Source: Bifidobacterium mizhiense
GTDB taxonomy: Bacteria > Actinomycetota > Actinomycetes > Actinomycetales > Bifidobacteriaceae
DNA length: 64,000 nucleotides
Reading direction: 5' to 3'
Assembly (NCBI RefSeq): GCF_020884755.1
Contig: NZ_BPWE01000001.1
Location: forward strand, 310,001-374,000
Below, piece by piece: positions 54,221 through 63,200 of the stretch. Under the pieces are notes generated by a model that was given only the letters and a program-made list of their open reading frames with translations, made no database searches and was not told the DNA's origin. The first letter of the stretch is position 1; each line of letters opens with the position of its first letter. Both the position numbers and the translations under genes were made by a program.

Positions 54221-55489
54221 ATGGAAAATACAAATACACGAAACAAGGGCGGATCCAAGGCCACTGTCGCCATAACCCTGGTCATCGGACTCTTCTTCAT
54301 TTGGGGATTGACCATGAATCTGGTCAACGCCCTCAACAGCCCATTCAGCAACTACATGGAGCTGAACAGCACCCAGGCATCGCTGCTGCAGGTGGCCTAC
54401 TATGGAGCCTACTTCGTCATGGCCATCCCAGCCGGAATCATCTCCAAGCGCTTCGGCTACAAGGGCGGGGTCATCTCCGGACTGATACTGTTCGCGGTTG
54501 GAGCATTCATCGTAGTGCCGGCCACAAATATGGCCAGCTACGGGCTCTTCTTATTCGCCATGTTCGTGGTAGCGTTGGGTGCCTCCTCTCTGGAGACCAA
54601 CTGCAACCCTTACGTCACCAAGCTGGGCGACGAAAAAGGAGAATCCTTCAGACTCAATCTGGCACAGAGCTTCAACGGCGTCGGCAACGTGGTAGGGCCT
54701 CTGATTTTGGGCAGAGTCCTGTCCAAAACCCTGACCCCAAAAGAGCCGGGCTTTGAGCAAGCCAAGGTCAAGTTCCTGTCTGATACCAGAATGATCTATA
54801 TCGTCATCGGCATCGTCCTGCTGCTGGTGTTAGCTGTCTTCATCGTCTTCAAACTGCCAACACCACCCGGCGATGACGAGCAGGAAGGGAAAACTGGCAC
54901 CGGTTCCGGCACCTCAAGTCTGTTGAAACGCCCTTACTTCGTACTGGGCGTGATCGCCGAGTTCATCTTTATCGGCTTGCAGGTGGCAGGCATGGCCATG
55001 TTCTCCGCTTATGCTCTCAAACACTGGGGCGCCGGCATCACCGCCGGTCTGGCTGCCACACTGTTGGCCTTGCTGTCGCTGCTGTTCACCCTTGGACGGT
55101 TCCTGACCACTCCGTTAATGACCAAATTCGATGCCGGCAAGATACTGGGCATCTACATGTGCGTCACAGCCGTGCTGATGGTTCTGGTATTCCTAGGTCT
55201 GGGACGATTCTCGGTCATCTGCTTCCTGGTTGCCTATCTGTTCATATCGATCGGCTACCCCACCATCTTCTCGCTGACGCTCAAGGGCATCAGGGGCAAC
55301 GACGCCAAGACCGGCTCTTCGGCGCTGGTCATGAGTATCGTCGGAGCAGCCCTGATCCCGCTGCTGCTGGGTGCCATTCAGGATGCCATGGGCATCGAAA
55401 TCGCCATGCTGGTGACCGTGCCCGGATTCCTCTACATCGCCTGGTATGCCTTCCGCGGGTGCCGCATAGGTCTTAAGCAGGGAGCCTGA
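54221..55489 (+). CDS. fucP: L-fucose:H+ symporter
   Basis: About 422 residues from ATG 54221, nine bases after the dehydrogenase stop. Twelve membrane segments of the FHS subfamily of MFS. Landmarks: FFIWGLTMNLVNALNSPF near the start (proton/sugar residues), QVAYYGAYFVMAIPAGII, RFGYKGGVISGLILFAVGAF and ALGASSLETNCNPYVT. A charged loop links the halves (PTPPGDDEQEGK). Imports L-fucose for the enzymes encoded around it. Confidence 0.93.
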   Translation: MENTNTRNKGGSKATVAITLVIGLFFIWGLTMNLVNALNSPFSNYMELNSTQASLLQVAYYGAYFVMAIPAGIISKRFGYKGGVISGLILFAVGAFIVVPATNMASYGLFLFAMFVVALGASSLETNCNPYVTKLGDEKGESFRLNLAQSFNGVGNVVGPLILGRVLSKTLTPKEPGFEQAKVKFLSDTRMIYIVIGIVLLLVLAVFIVFKLPTPPGDDEQEGKTGTGSGTSSLLKRPYFVLGVIAEFIFIGLQVAGMAMFSAYALKHWGAGITAGLAATLLALLSLLFTLGRFLTTPLMTKFDAGKILGIYMCVTAVLMVLVFLGLGRFSVICFLVAYLFISIGYPTIFSLTLKGIRGNDAKTGSSALVMSIVGAALIPLLLGAIQDAMGIEIAMLVTVPGFLYIAWYAFRGCRIGLKQGA

Positions 55490-55490
55490 C

Positions 55491-56288
55491 ATGACACGAC
55501 AACTACAGGTCATCGATGCTCACTTCCATATGTGGGATCTTGCGCGGCAGCATCTGCCTTGGCTGGACGGAATGCCCTCACTGAACCGGAGCTTTCCCCT
55601 TCACGAGCTGGAAAGGGAATACGAGCAGCTGGGAGTGGAATTTCTGGGCGGAGTCTATGTGGAAGTAGACTCGGACGACCCCCTATTAGAGGATCGCTTG
55701 GTCTATGAGAACGATGACCCCAAAATCCTTGCCCGAATGCTCCGAGCCCAGGTAGGGCCCTATATGAGAGTGCCCATCAACGCTACGGGCATCAGAGAGC
55801 CGCTGCATACTGACTCTGCCCCTCGCGGCCGTTGCATGGAACCCTCCTTCATCGCTGGGCTCCGCGCCATGGCTGATAAGGGCCTGCCCTTTGAGCTATG
55901 CAACCGGGGGGTAGAACTGCCGGACATGGCTCAGGCTTTCTCTCAGGTTCCTTCCCTGACTGTCATCATGGACCATCTGGGCAACATGCCCGACTTGTCG
56001 CCAGCCTGCAGAAAGGCCATGCAGGCCATGGCGGCCCTGCCGCACTGTTATATCAAGGTGTCAGGCGACTTGCCGGTCGATCGCGACATCGTCACCTTCG
56101 TCAGGGACACATTTCCCCCGGATAGGATCCTCTATGCCTCCAACTGGCCGGTCGTCACCGTGCACTCCTCACTCAGGGAACACTGGCAACTGATGCTGGA
56201 CATCTTTGGCCCTGATGAGGACTTCTTCAAGCACAATGCCATGAGGGCCTATGGGATCGATGCCGATATGCTTACTGTGGAAGGGTGA
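55491..56288 (+). CDS. L-fuconolactone hydrolase (amidohydrolase-2 family)
   Basis: 265 residues. TIM-barrel amidohydrolase with the metal motif IDAHFHMWD at the N-terminus, the later barrel histidine in IMDHLGNMP and the metal Asp region in ASNWPVV. Converts L-fuconolactone to L-fuconate. One base separates it from the symporter stop, and its last bases overlap the aldolase start (GTGA). Similar to eukaryotic and bacterial lactonases of the COG3618 group. Confidence 0.88.
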   Translation: MTRQLQVIDAHFHMWDLARQHLPWLDGMPSLNRSFPLHELEREYEQLGVEFLGGVYVEVDSDDPLLEDRLVYENDDPKILARMLRAQVGPYMRVPINATGIREPLHTDSAPRGRCMEPSFIAGLRAMADKGLPFELCNRGVELPDMAQAFSQVPSLTVIMDHLGNMPDLSPACRKAMQAMAALPHCYIKVSGDLPVDRDIVTFVRDTFPPDRILYASNWPVVTVHSSLREHWQLMLDIFGPDEDFFKHNAMRAYGIDADMLTVEG

Positions 56289-57190
56289 ACATGAGCACAT
56301 CATCAGCCAAATTCGAGGGAATATTCTGTCCGTCGATTACCATCAGCGACGATCAAGGAGTCATCGACACCGACCTGTGGGGACGACATCTGGACCATCT
56401 GATCCAGGCTGGCATTAATGGAGTGCTCCTGTTCGGAAGCATCGGCGAGTTCTATGCCTATGATCTCCAAGAGAAGCGCTCAGCCCTGCAATTCGCCGTC
56501 GACCATATACGGGGGCGCATGAAGGTATTCGTCGGAGTAGGCGACACTGACATGGACCGGGTTATGGATCTGACCAAGTTTGCCGGACAAATCGGCGCCG
56601 ATGCCGTGGTGGCTGTCAGCCCCTATTATTTCGGCCCTTCGGAACCGACTGCTTACAGGTATTTCACCAGCATCGCTCACGCCTCGACTGTGCCGGTGAT
56701 CCTCTACAATTTCCCTGCTCGTACAGGCAACGACTGCTCCCCGGAGTTGGTCGCTAAACTGGCCCAAGAATGTCCAAACATCGTTGGCATCAAAGACACC
56801 GTGGACACAATCAGCCACACACGCCGAGTCGTATCGGCAGTCAGACGTGTCAGCCCAGAGTTCTCGGTGTTCTCCGGATTCGACGAATACTATATGGTCA
56901 ATCGCATCTGCGGAGGCAACGGTGTTTTATCGGGCCTGACCAACGTGGAACCGGAAACCTTCGTGGCCATGCATCAGGCCTATCAAGAGGGTGATTACCA
57001 GACTGCGCTCGACAAGGCCCGACGCATCAACCACCTGATGGCGATTTACGACACTGCGGATTTGTTCGTGTCGGCCATCAAGGGAGCTGTGCGACTGCAG
57101 GGTCTGCCCATCAGCACACGCATCCGCGAACCAGCCATGCAGATCGATGACGATCAGATGAAACAGATCGAAACCATACTGCGTAGTTGA
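56285..57190 (+). CDS. 2-keto-3-deoxy-L-fuconate aldolase (DapA-family)
   Basis: 301 residues. Class I aldolase of the dihydrodipicolinate-synthase family. The N-terminal GIFCPSITISDDQGVIDTD is followed by LLFGSIGEFYAYD (the G-S/T-T/I-G-E motif), Tyr in ILYNFPARTG and the Schiff-base Lys in IVGIKDTVDTI. Splits 2-keto-3-deoxy-L-fuconate to pyruvate and L-lactaldehyde, ending the pathway; the reaction is inferred from operon context. GTG 56285 overlaps the lactonase stop; ATG 56291 is an alternative. Followed by a strong terminator. Confidence 0.88.
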   Translation: MNMSTSSAKFEGIFCPSITISDDQGVIDTDLWGRHLDHLIQAGINGVLLFGSIGEFYAYDLQEKRSALQFAVDHIRGRMKVFVGVGDTDMDRVMDLTKFAGQIGADAVVAVSPYYFGPSEPTAYRYFTSIAHASTVPVILYNFPARTGNDCSPELVAKLAQECPNIVGIKDTVDTISHTRRVVSAVRRVSPEFSVFSGFDEYYMVNRICGGNGVLSGLTNVEPETFVAMHQAYQEGDYQTALDKARRINHLMAIYDTADLFVSAIKGAVRLQGLPISTRIREPAMQIDDDQMKQIETILRS

Positions 57191-57209
57191 GCTTTCGTCT
57201 GTTACATCG

Positions 57210-57253
57210 AACTGGGCCTGAGGAAAGGCACCCACCCTTCCTCAGGCCCAGTT
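57210..57253. terminator. Bidirectional 16-bp terminator between fucose operon and luxS
   Basis: AACTGGGCCTGAGGAA (57210-57225) pairs perfectly with TTCCTCAGGCCCAGTT (57238-57253) around a 12-base loop. It lies between the converging aldolase and luxS genes, 20 and 17 bases from their stops, and is followed by TGTTT on the plus side, so it can end both transcripts. Confidence 0.88.
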
Positions 57254-57269
57254 GTTTGTCTGTCAGCGA

Positions 57270-57752
57270 TCAGACCAGCTTGCGCTCATAAGGATCGGAG
57301 CTGATGCCGGCAGCCACGATGTCGCGGCTCCACTGCTTGGCCGAGAAGAGCGAATGGTCGCGATAGTTGCCGCAGGAGGTGATCTCGGTGCCGGGCACGT
57401 CGTCCCAGGTGGCCTTTTCGGCGATGAACTCCAGCGACTCCTTCAGGGCCTTGGCCACATCCTCGGTCGAATGACGGCCCCAGGCAAGCAGGTGGAAGCC
57501 CGTCCGGCAACCGAAGGGCGAGCAGTCGATGTATCCGGGGATGCGCTCGCGCAGGAGCACGGCGATGGTGTGCTCGATGGTATGCAGCCCAGCAGTTGGA
57601 ATGGCGTTCTGATTGGGCTGGACCAGACGGAGATCATAGTTGGAGATGATGTCTCCCTGGGGCCCCTTCTCCTCGTCGATCAGTCGAACGTAGGGCGCCT
57701 TGACCTTGGTGTGATCCAGCTGGAAGCTCTCTACAATAGGTTTGTCAGCCAT
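57270..57752 (-). CDS. luxS: S-ribosylhomocysteine lyase
   Basis: 160 residues; cleaves S-ribosylhomocysteine to homocysteine and the AI-2 precursor DPD. Metal-site motif [13 protein letters not shown] (His-x3-His) and the third ligand Cys in [13 protein letters not shown]. The catalytic Cys lies in [16 protein letters not shown]-terminal [16 protein letters not shown] is the family start. ATG 57752 follows AGGAAAGG. 78 bases from recQ in the same direction; together they form the bifidobacterial recQ-luxS pair. Confidence 0.97.
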   Translation of the reverse strand: MADKPIVESFQLDHTKVKAPYVRLIDEEKGPQGDIISNYDLRLVQPNQNAIPTAGLHTIEHTIAVLLRERIPGYIDCSPFGCRTGFHLLAWGRHSTEDVAKALKESLEFIAEKATWDDVPGTEITSCGNYRDHSLFSAKQWSRDIVAAGISSDPYERKLV

Positions 57753-57830
57753 TGTTATTTCCTTTCCTGTCGGGCGCCCGGTATGAAAGGCAACCTTGAT
57801 GAAGTCGTGTATGTCTCATGGTAGGCCGAC

Positions 57831-59834
57831 CTACCTATCAGATTCGGCAGTTCCCCTGACCACATCCACCCCTCTTTTGGCCGAAAACTCGGAGATGACA
57901 CCCATGAACTGGGGTCCATACTGCTCCAGCTTATGCTGTCCCACCCCATTGACGGCCAGGAAGGTGGCCTCATCGGCGGGCCGAAGGCGACACATATCCC
58001 GCAGTGCCTTGTCGGAAAAGACAATGTAGGGAGGCTTGCCAATCTTGCGGGCTATGCTGGTCCGCAGATCGCGCAGCTTCTGGAAAAGTTCCTCATCCTC
58101 TGGGTTGGCATCGCTTGCACCGGCCTGATCGAGACCGTCATTGTCGACCGTCGAAGAAGACCCGCCGCCGAAGACCTTGCCTGAGGCACGTGGGCGTTCC
58201 GTCCGCTTGATTTCATAGTGAAAGTCCGGACTGACCGTCTGCGCGGCCTTGGGTCCGAAATGGACCATGGGCAGCCGCCCTTCGGTAATGTACAGATACC
58301 CGTCCGAGGCCATCTGGTTGAGCACGTCGCGGATTCGCGCCTCTGGAACCTGGTCCAGAGCCCCGTAGCTGGGGCACCGATCCAACCCTCGCCGAAGAAG
58401 GTCCTGCGAGCGTGAACCCCGGAGGATCTGGGCAATCTTGCCGGAACCGAATCCCTGGTTCACATCATGCACGCACCTGCTGATGGCACGGGCCACATCG
58501 CTGACATCGATGGTCTTAAAGGTGCTCAGACAGTTGGAACAGTTCTGGCAGCCACCGCTGCCCGTGTCGGGATGCCCGACCGGGACGGATTTGCCCTTGT
58601 CGGCCTCGGCAGGAGAAAGGCCCGCGGCAGCCTGGTCCACCTCCTCGCCGAAGTACCGCAGCATGTACTGGTGAAGGCAACCCGTGGTTCGACAGTAGCC
58701 AATCATGACATTGAGCAGACGCCGGTGTTCGGCTCTGACCGCTTCAGCCTGCTCACCGGTCAATCTGTCGTTGCCGTTGTCCATGTCCAAGAGGCGCCTG
58801 CGGGTGACGATGTCGCTCTCGTTCCACAGCAGCGAGCAGCGGGCGGGCTCGCCGTCGCGTCCAGCTCTGCCGGCCTCCTGGTAGTAGGCCTCGATGCTCT
58901 CAGGCATGTTGTGATGGATGACATAGCGCACGTTGGACTTGTCGATGCCCATGCCGAAGGCGTTGGTGGCCACAACCACCTGCACCTTGTCGTTGACGAA
59001 GTCCCGTTGCGCCTGCTCCCTGTCCTGGGCATCCATCCCAGCGTGGTAGCTGACAGCGCTTACACCGGCCTTGGTCAGGTCATCGGCCAGGGCCTCGGTC
59101 TCCTTGCGAGTGGCACAGTAGACGATGCCTGAGTCATCGCCATGCTTCAGGGCGTACTGGACCACCCAGCGATTTTTGTATTTGCTCTCCAGCTTGATCA
59201 CGTCGAAGAAGAGGTTGGGCCTGTCGAAACCCGTCACCGCTACGTAAGGGTCGTCCAGGCCCAGCATGTATACGATGTCACGTCGAACCTTCTCGGTCGC
59301 CGTAGCGGTGAAGGCTGCCACCGTGGGCCGGTTGGGCAGGAATCTGATGAAATCGCCGATGCCCAAGTAGGCAGGGCGGAAGTCCTGACCCCACTGGGAT
59401 ACGCAGTGGGCTTCGTCCACAGCCAGCAGGGAGATCCTCGTATGCTGGGCGAACTCCCTGAATCTGGGGGCATCCAGCCGTTCCGGAGCCACGTAGAGGA
59501 TTTTGCTGCGTCCCTGGGCAGCCTGAGCCAGGGCCAGGGACTGCTCATCCATGTCCTGGGTGGAATTGACGAACGAAGCCGGGATCCCTGCATCCTCCAA
59601 CCCGTCCACCTGGTCCTTCATCAGGGAAACCAAGGGAGAGATGACGATGGTCAGACCGTCCAGAAGTGTGGCAGGAATCTGATAGCAGATTGACTTGCCG
59701 GCACCGGTCGGCATAACACCCAGGCAGTCTCGCCCATTCAGGATGGTCCTGACCAGATCCTCCTGACCCGGGCGAAAGGACTCATATCCGAAATACCGCT
59801 TCAGCGCCTGCCCTGCATCCTGGATGTCCACCAT
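57831..59834 (-). CDS. recQ: ATP-dependent DNA helicase RecQ
   Basis: About 667 residues from ATG 59834; the frame is open 20 codons upstream without homology. Helicase motifs: FRPGQEDLV, Walker A MPTGAGKSICYQ, LVSLMKDQ, DEAHCVSQWGQDFRP, FTATATEKVR and RAGRDGEPARC. The RecQ-C zinc domain has CRTTGCLHQYMLRYFGEE with CQNCSNC, and the winged helix follows. An HRDC domain ends the protein (FQKLRDLRTSIARKIGKPPYIVFSDKALRDMC). Resolves aberrant DNA structures during repair and replication. It is upstream of luxS on the same strand. Confidence 0.95.
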   Translation of the reverse strand: MVDIQDAGQALKRYFGYESFRPGQEDLVRTILNGRDCLGVMPTGAGKSICYQIPATLLDGLTIVISPLVSLMKDQVDGLEDAGIPASFVNSTQDMDEQSLALAQAAQGRSKILYVAPERLDAPRFREFAQHTRISLLAVDEAHCVSQWGQDFRPAYLGIGDFIRFLPNRPTVAAFTATATEKVRRDIVYMLGLDDPYVAVTGFDRPNLFFDVIKLESKYKNRWVVQYALKHGDDSGIVYCATRKETEALADDLTKAGVSAVSYHAGMDAQDREQAQRDFVNDKVQVVVATNAFGMGIDKSNVRYVIHHNMPESIEAYYQEAGRAGRDGEPARCSLLWNESDIVTRRRLLDMDNGNDRLTGEQAEAVRAEHRRLLNVMIGYCRTTGCLHQYMLRYFGEEVDQAAAGLSPAEADKGKSVPVGHPDTGSGGCQNCSNCLSTFKTIDVSDVARAISRCVHDVNQGFGSGKIAQILRGSRSQDLLRRGLDRCPSYGALDQVPEARIRDVLNQMASDGYLYITEGRLPMVHFGPKAAQTVSPDFHYEIKRTERPRASGKVFGGGSSSTVDNDGLDQAGASDANPEDEELFQKLRDLRTSIARKIGKPPYIVFSDKALRDMCRLRPADEATFLAVNGVGQHKLEQYGPQFMGVISEFSAKRGVDVVRGTAESDR

Positions 59835-59924
59835 GATTCCCCAGTCTATTGCCCCGGCAGGAGTCAAGCAGTGGGCGAACGACCATGTGGTCAATCGTCG
59901 CTGGAATTCTTAGCCATCCTGCCA

Positions 59925-60887
59925 CTAACCCAGAATGCTGAGCCCCTGGATAGCTGGTAGCTGCCGACGGCTGGTGAGCCAGTAGCTGAACAGGATGCAT
60001 ATGGCGGAGAAGACTAATGTGAAGACCACTTGGGGCCAGAGTAAATACACGGTGACGTATCCCCATAAATCAACATTCATGAAGGGGCTTAAGGTCTTGT
60101 ACATCCAATGGCCGCGCATAAGGTTGATCATCTGAACCGCCGTTTGCTGCCACCCCCAGAAATTCCAGCCGGAAATCGAATGCCAGAAACCAACACAGAT
60201 CAACAGCCCTACCAGCAGCAGACATCTGCCTTTTCGATCAAGACGGGCAGCCAGGTCACCCAGCACCTGGCCAAGCAGAACGAAGGCTATCTGCACCATA
60301 AAGACATGCAGCGCCAGAGCCAGCCAACGGGACGGCTGCTGAGCATACGACTGGTTAAAACATGACACGCTCCAGGGATCAAGAGTCAGTCTCCAAGGCG
60401 AACAGCCCTGCACGAGAAACCTTTGGTAGCTTTCCGTAAAGGGCATCCATCCTATTTGGCCTAGGCTGCTGATAATCGCGACCACGATCATGAAAGTGGT
60501 TGTCGCCAGGGCCATGACCACATTGGAGATGATCTGGGTCCATGCGATTGTAGAACGAGTCACAGCGTTGGAGATCAGGGGCCGGAAAGTCGTCAGTGAG
60601 CAGACGAAGGCGGTGGCCATGAGCACCATTTCGGTGAACAGACCGGTGAACCCGGAGCTCAAGGGGATGAACCCCATAACACCCAGAGTGAGGACGAGAG
60701 CCCAAATCAAAAAGACGATCAGCCTCGGCATCACCTGTACGCGCAGAGCCATCCGGGTCTGCACCGCAGGCGACAGGAAACTCTTGATTCGGGCCCACCC
60801 TTCAGCTGGTCCAGCACCCAGGTCGGGGCTTTCTGGCCCCAGCTTGGTCTTCGTCCGCACTACCCCCGCAACTTGCGTGTTATTCAT
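59925..60887 (-). CDS. ABC transporter membrane subunit (YtrC/D-like)
   Basis: 320 residues with six or seven membrane helices after a 45-residue soluble start. Marks include VMPRLIVFLIWALVLTLGVMGFIPL and VTRSTIAWTQIISNVVMALATTTFM, and a large outward loop with Cys (QGCSPWRLTLDPWSVSCFNQS). It has no ABC signature of importers. It overlaps the ATPase gene by four bases and completes a regulator-ATPase-permease operon of the YtrA type; such systems export or sense cell-envelope-active compounds. Substrate unknown. Confidence 0.72.
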   Translation of the reverse strand: MNNTQVAGVVRTKTKLGPESPDLGAGPAEGWARIKSFLSPAVQTRMALRVQVMPRLIVFLIWALVLTLGVMGFIPLSSGFTGLFTEMVLMATAFVCSLTTFRPLISNAVTRSTIAWTQIISNVVMALATTTFMIVVAIISSLGQIGWMPFTESYQRFLVQGCSPWRLTLDPWSVSCFNQSYAQQPSRWLALALHVFMVQIAFVLLGQVLGDLAARLDRKGRCLLLVGLLICVGFWHSISGWNFWGWQQTAVQMINLMRGHWMYKTLSPFMNVDLWGYVTVYLLWPQVVFTLVFSAICILFSYWLTSRRQLPAIQGLSILG

Positions 60888-61744
60888 TGTGCCGCTCCTT
60901 CCGTTATCTGGACGAAGTAGGTCTGCAGATCCATGGGGGCGACAATAAGCCCCTTGGGCTGCTCGTCGGACACTGGCCCCTCGAAGCTGACGCGCAGCAG
61001 GTCGCCGATGCGCTGCCTGCTCAGCGGCTGTGGGTCGCCCTGGGCAAGGTAGCCCTCCACGTCACGCGGACGGCCAGTGACAGTGATCCCCAGGGCTGAC
61101 AGATCATCCACGCTGAAAGATCGCAGGACCCGCCCCTGGTCGATGATCGTGGCGCGGGAGATGAGCTGGCTGACCTCGTTGATGATATGGGTGGCGATGA
61201 TCATGGTCGGTCCGCGCTGCTGATAGGCCTCCAGAACGAAGGAGTAGATCTTCTCCCTGGCCGCCGCATCCATTCCTGTTGTCGGTTCATCCAGAATGAG
61301 GTATTCCACAGGCAGGCAGAGTCCGATGACGTCCTTGACCACCTGACGCTGCCCCATGGAGAGGGAAGCAAAAGTGTCAGTCAGCCTCAATGCGAAGCTC
61401 TTAAGAATACGCTCAGCCAAGTGCCAGTCGAAATCACCGTAAAACCCCTCGGCCATGGCGAATGCTTGTCTAATGTGTCGTCGGGATGGATAGGGCCAGG
61501 TTTCGTTGACCAAGGCCACGCGGCGAGCGATTCTTGAGTCGCTGACCAGATCGCTTCCATCCAGGTGGACCAGCCCCTGGTCAGGAAGTGTCCTACCCGT
61601 CATCAGATTGCACAGGGTGGACTTGCCGGCTCCGTTCCGCCCGAAGAGTCCGTATATATTGCCAGGCTCAAAGCAGAGTGAGATCTCATCCAGGGCCTTC
61701 AGCTTTCCGTACGATTTGTCCACCTTGGAAACTGTCAGACTCAT
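60884..61744 (-). CDS. ABC transporter ATP-binding protein (YtrB-like)
   Basis: 286 residues: Walker A LFGRNGAGKSTLC, Q-loop region ALVNETWPYPS, a weak signature SMGQRQVVKDVIGL (LSGGQ replaced by LSMGQ) and Walker B YLILDEPTTGMDAAAR with the switch His in IIATHIINE. The replaced signature is frequent in YtrB-like ATPases. C-terminal 70 residues (TVTGRPRDVEGYLAQG) form an extra domain. ATG 61744 overlaps the regulator stop and its own stop overlaps the permease start, so all three are co-translated. Confidence 0.88.
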   Translation of the reverse strand: MSLTVSKVDKSYGKLKALDEISLCFEPGNIYGLFGRNGAGKSTLCNLMTGRTLPDQGLVHLDGSDLVSDSRIARRVALVNETWPYPSRRHIRQAFAMAEGFYGDFDWHLAERILKSFALRLTDTFASLSMGQRQVVKDVIGLCLPVEYLILDEPTTGMDAAAREKIYSFVLEAYQQRGPTMIIATHIINEVSQLISRATIIDQGRVLRSFSVDDLSALGITVTGRPRDVEGYLAQGDPQPLSRQRIGDLLRVSFEGPVSDEQPKGLIVAPMDLQTYFVQITEGAAQ

Positions 61745-62106
61745 TGGTAGACCCTTTCTATGATGGCGTCCAAGTCCTCACGGGATACGTCCAGAGCCTT
61801 GGCTTCTTCGACCAGATCCTGGAACCTTCCGTTCAGGAGTTCCCTCCTGCGACGCTCACGAACGCTCCGGCCCGCACCGACAGTGACAAACATGCCCAGC
61901 CCCCGCCGTTTCTCCAGAAGGCCCCGGTCGACCAGCAGGTTCATCCCCTTGAGGACTGTGGCCGGGTTGATCTGGTAGGCAGTCGAGATTTCCGTGGTGC
62001 TGGGAATCCTTTCACCATCGGCGACCAGTCCCTCGGCTATGGCTTCGGTCAACCGGTCTGCCACCTTCACGAAAACGGGCCGACCATCTGGTATTTCGAT
62101 CGCCAT
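61741..62106 (-). CDS. GntR-family regulator, YtrA subfamily
   Basis: 121 residues. Winged helix PVFVKVADRLTEAIAEGLVADGERIPSTTEISTAYQINPATVLKGMNLLVDRGLLEKRRGLGMFV in short: PSTTEIS-TAYQINPATVLKGM is the recognition region. A short C-terminal helical domain (ERRRRELLNGRFQDLVEEAKAL) replaces the ligand domain of other GntR proteins, which defines YtrA. It represses its own ABC operon until an envelope stress signal arrives (family knowledge). A perfect 20-bp palindrome lies 66 bases upstream of its start. Confidence 0.9.
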   Translation of the reverse strand: MAIEIPDGRPVFVKVADRLTEAIAEGLVADGERIPSTTEISTAYQINPATVLKGMNLLVDRGLLEKRRGLGMFVTVGAGRSVRERRRRELLNGRFQDLVEEAKALDVSREDLDAIIERVYQ

Positions 62107-62171
62107 CGTTTGACCGCCTTGTCTGCCTTGATTCGGGGCGTCGAATTAGGATCTGCATTACTGTTTATTAC

Positions 62172-62191
62172 TTAGTTACTTGAGTAACTAA
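62172..62191. promoter_or_regulatory. Perfect 20-bp operator palindrome for the YtrA-type regulator
   Basis: TTAGTTACT (62172-62180) and AGTAACTAA (62183-62191) are exact inverted repeats around TG, 66 bases upstream of the regulator start codon. GntR/YtrA operators commonly have this length and symmetry. The region 62192-62351 contains no other gene or clear signal. Confidence 0.7.
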
Positions 62192-62351
62192 CCAACAGTC
62201 TACGATTTGCTCTACCAACCGTCAAATCAGGTGCAGTCTTTAACCGTCCGTTTCTCTGCACAGATGCTCTCGCTGCCCTCCTTCATTCCGTCAAGGACGG
62301 GCATGCACTCATGTAATTTTGCTTGGCCAGAATGCCGATGAGCACCGGTAC

Positions 62352-63200
62352 CTATAGGGTCGCAGCTGCCAGTAGCTGACGAGTATAAGACTGACTGGGG
62401 TGATCGAGGATGGCTTTCACAGGCCCCTCCTCCACCACCTTTCCTTGACTGAGCACCATGACCCTGTCCGCGATGTGCTGAACCACGCCCAAATCATGGG
62501 AGATGATGATCATGGACATGCCATTTGACGGATTGCTCTGCTTTCTGGACTGGGCCATGATGGACTGAAGGGTATGAAGAATCCCAACGCGTGCTGAAAC
62601 GTCAATGGCGCTCATGGGCTCATCGGCCAAGAGTATCCGGGGCTTGACAACAAGGGCTCGGGCTATGGCCGCCCGCTGAGCCTGGCCTCCGGACAGATCG
62701 GAGGGATAAGCCGTCATGATCCTGCCTGGATCAAGCTGAACCTCTGACAAGACCTTGGCCACCTGATCAGCAGAGCCCGTCCCACCCTGACGACGATGCC
62801 ATAGGTGCCCGCTTCCCCTGCGCCTGGCAGCCAGAAGAGGTTCAGCAACCGATCGACCGATAGTCCAGCGCGGGTCGAGGGAGGCAAAAGGGTTCTGAAA
62901 GACCAGAGCAGAGTCCCGGGCAAGCTCCTTGGCGGCCGGGGAACCATGCAGAACTGGTCTGCCCTCATATGCCACCTGCCCGGCATCAGGCCTCAACTGA
63001 CCAAGGAGCATATGGGAAAGCGTGGTCTTCCCTGAGCCGGACTCCCCTATGATCGCCAAGCACTCCCCCGGCAGGAGGGAAACATCGATGCCGTCAACTG
63101 CAGCTTCTCGAGCCGTTCCACTGTCCCTGGAGGCATAGACCTTGGTCAGGCCCTCCCCGATCAGGATCGGATCGGCATGTGCACTGTCAGTCGTCCTCAT
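62352..63200 (-). CDS. Peptide/nickel-type ABC ATPase, DppF/OppF-like
   Basis: About 282 residues from ATG 63200, five bases after GGAGG; an earlier ATG (63212) lacks a site. Walker A IGESGSGKTTLSHMLLG, signature DLSGGQAQRAAIARAL, Walker B ILLADEPMSAIDVSARVG, with SLDPRWTIGRSVAEPL as in OppF. The C-terminal peptide-transporter extension is short. Start overlaps the end of the next gene by 14 bases. Together the two ATPases form the motor of a peptide or metal-peptide importer whose permeases must lie beyond the right edge. Confidence 0.88.
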   Translation of the reverse strand: MRTTDSAHADPILIGEGLTKVYASRDSGTAREAAVDGIDVSLLPGECLAIIGESGSGKTTLSHMLLGQLRPDAGQVAYEGRPVLHGSPAAKELARDSALVFQNPFASLDPRWTIGRSVAEPLLAARRRGSGHLWHRRQGGTGSADQVAKVLSEVQLDPGRIMTAYPSDLSGGQAQRAAIARALVVKPRILLADEPMSAIDVSARVGILHTLQSIMAQSRKQSNPSNGMSMIIISHDLGVVQHIADRVMVLSQGKVVEEGPVKAILDHPSQSYTRQLLAAATL

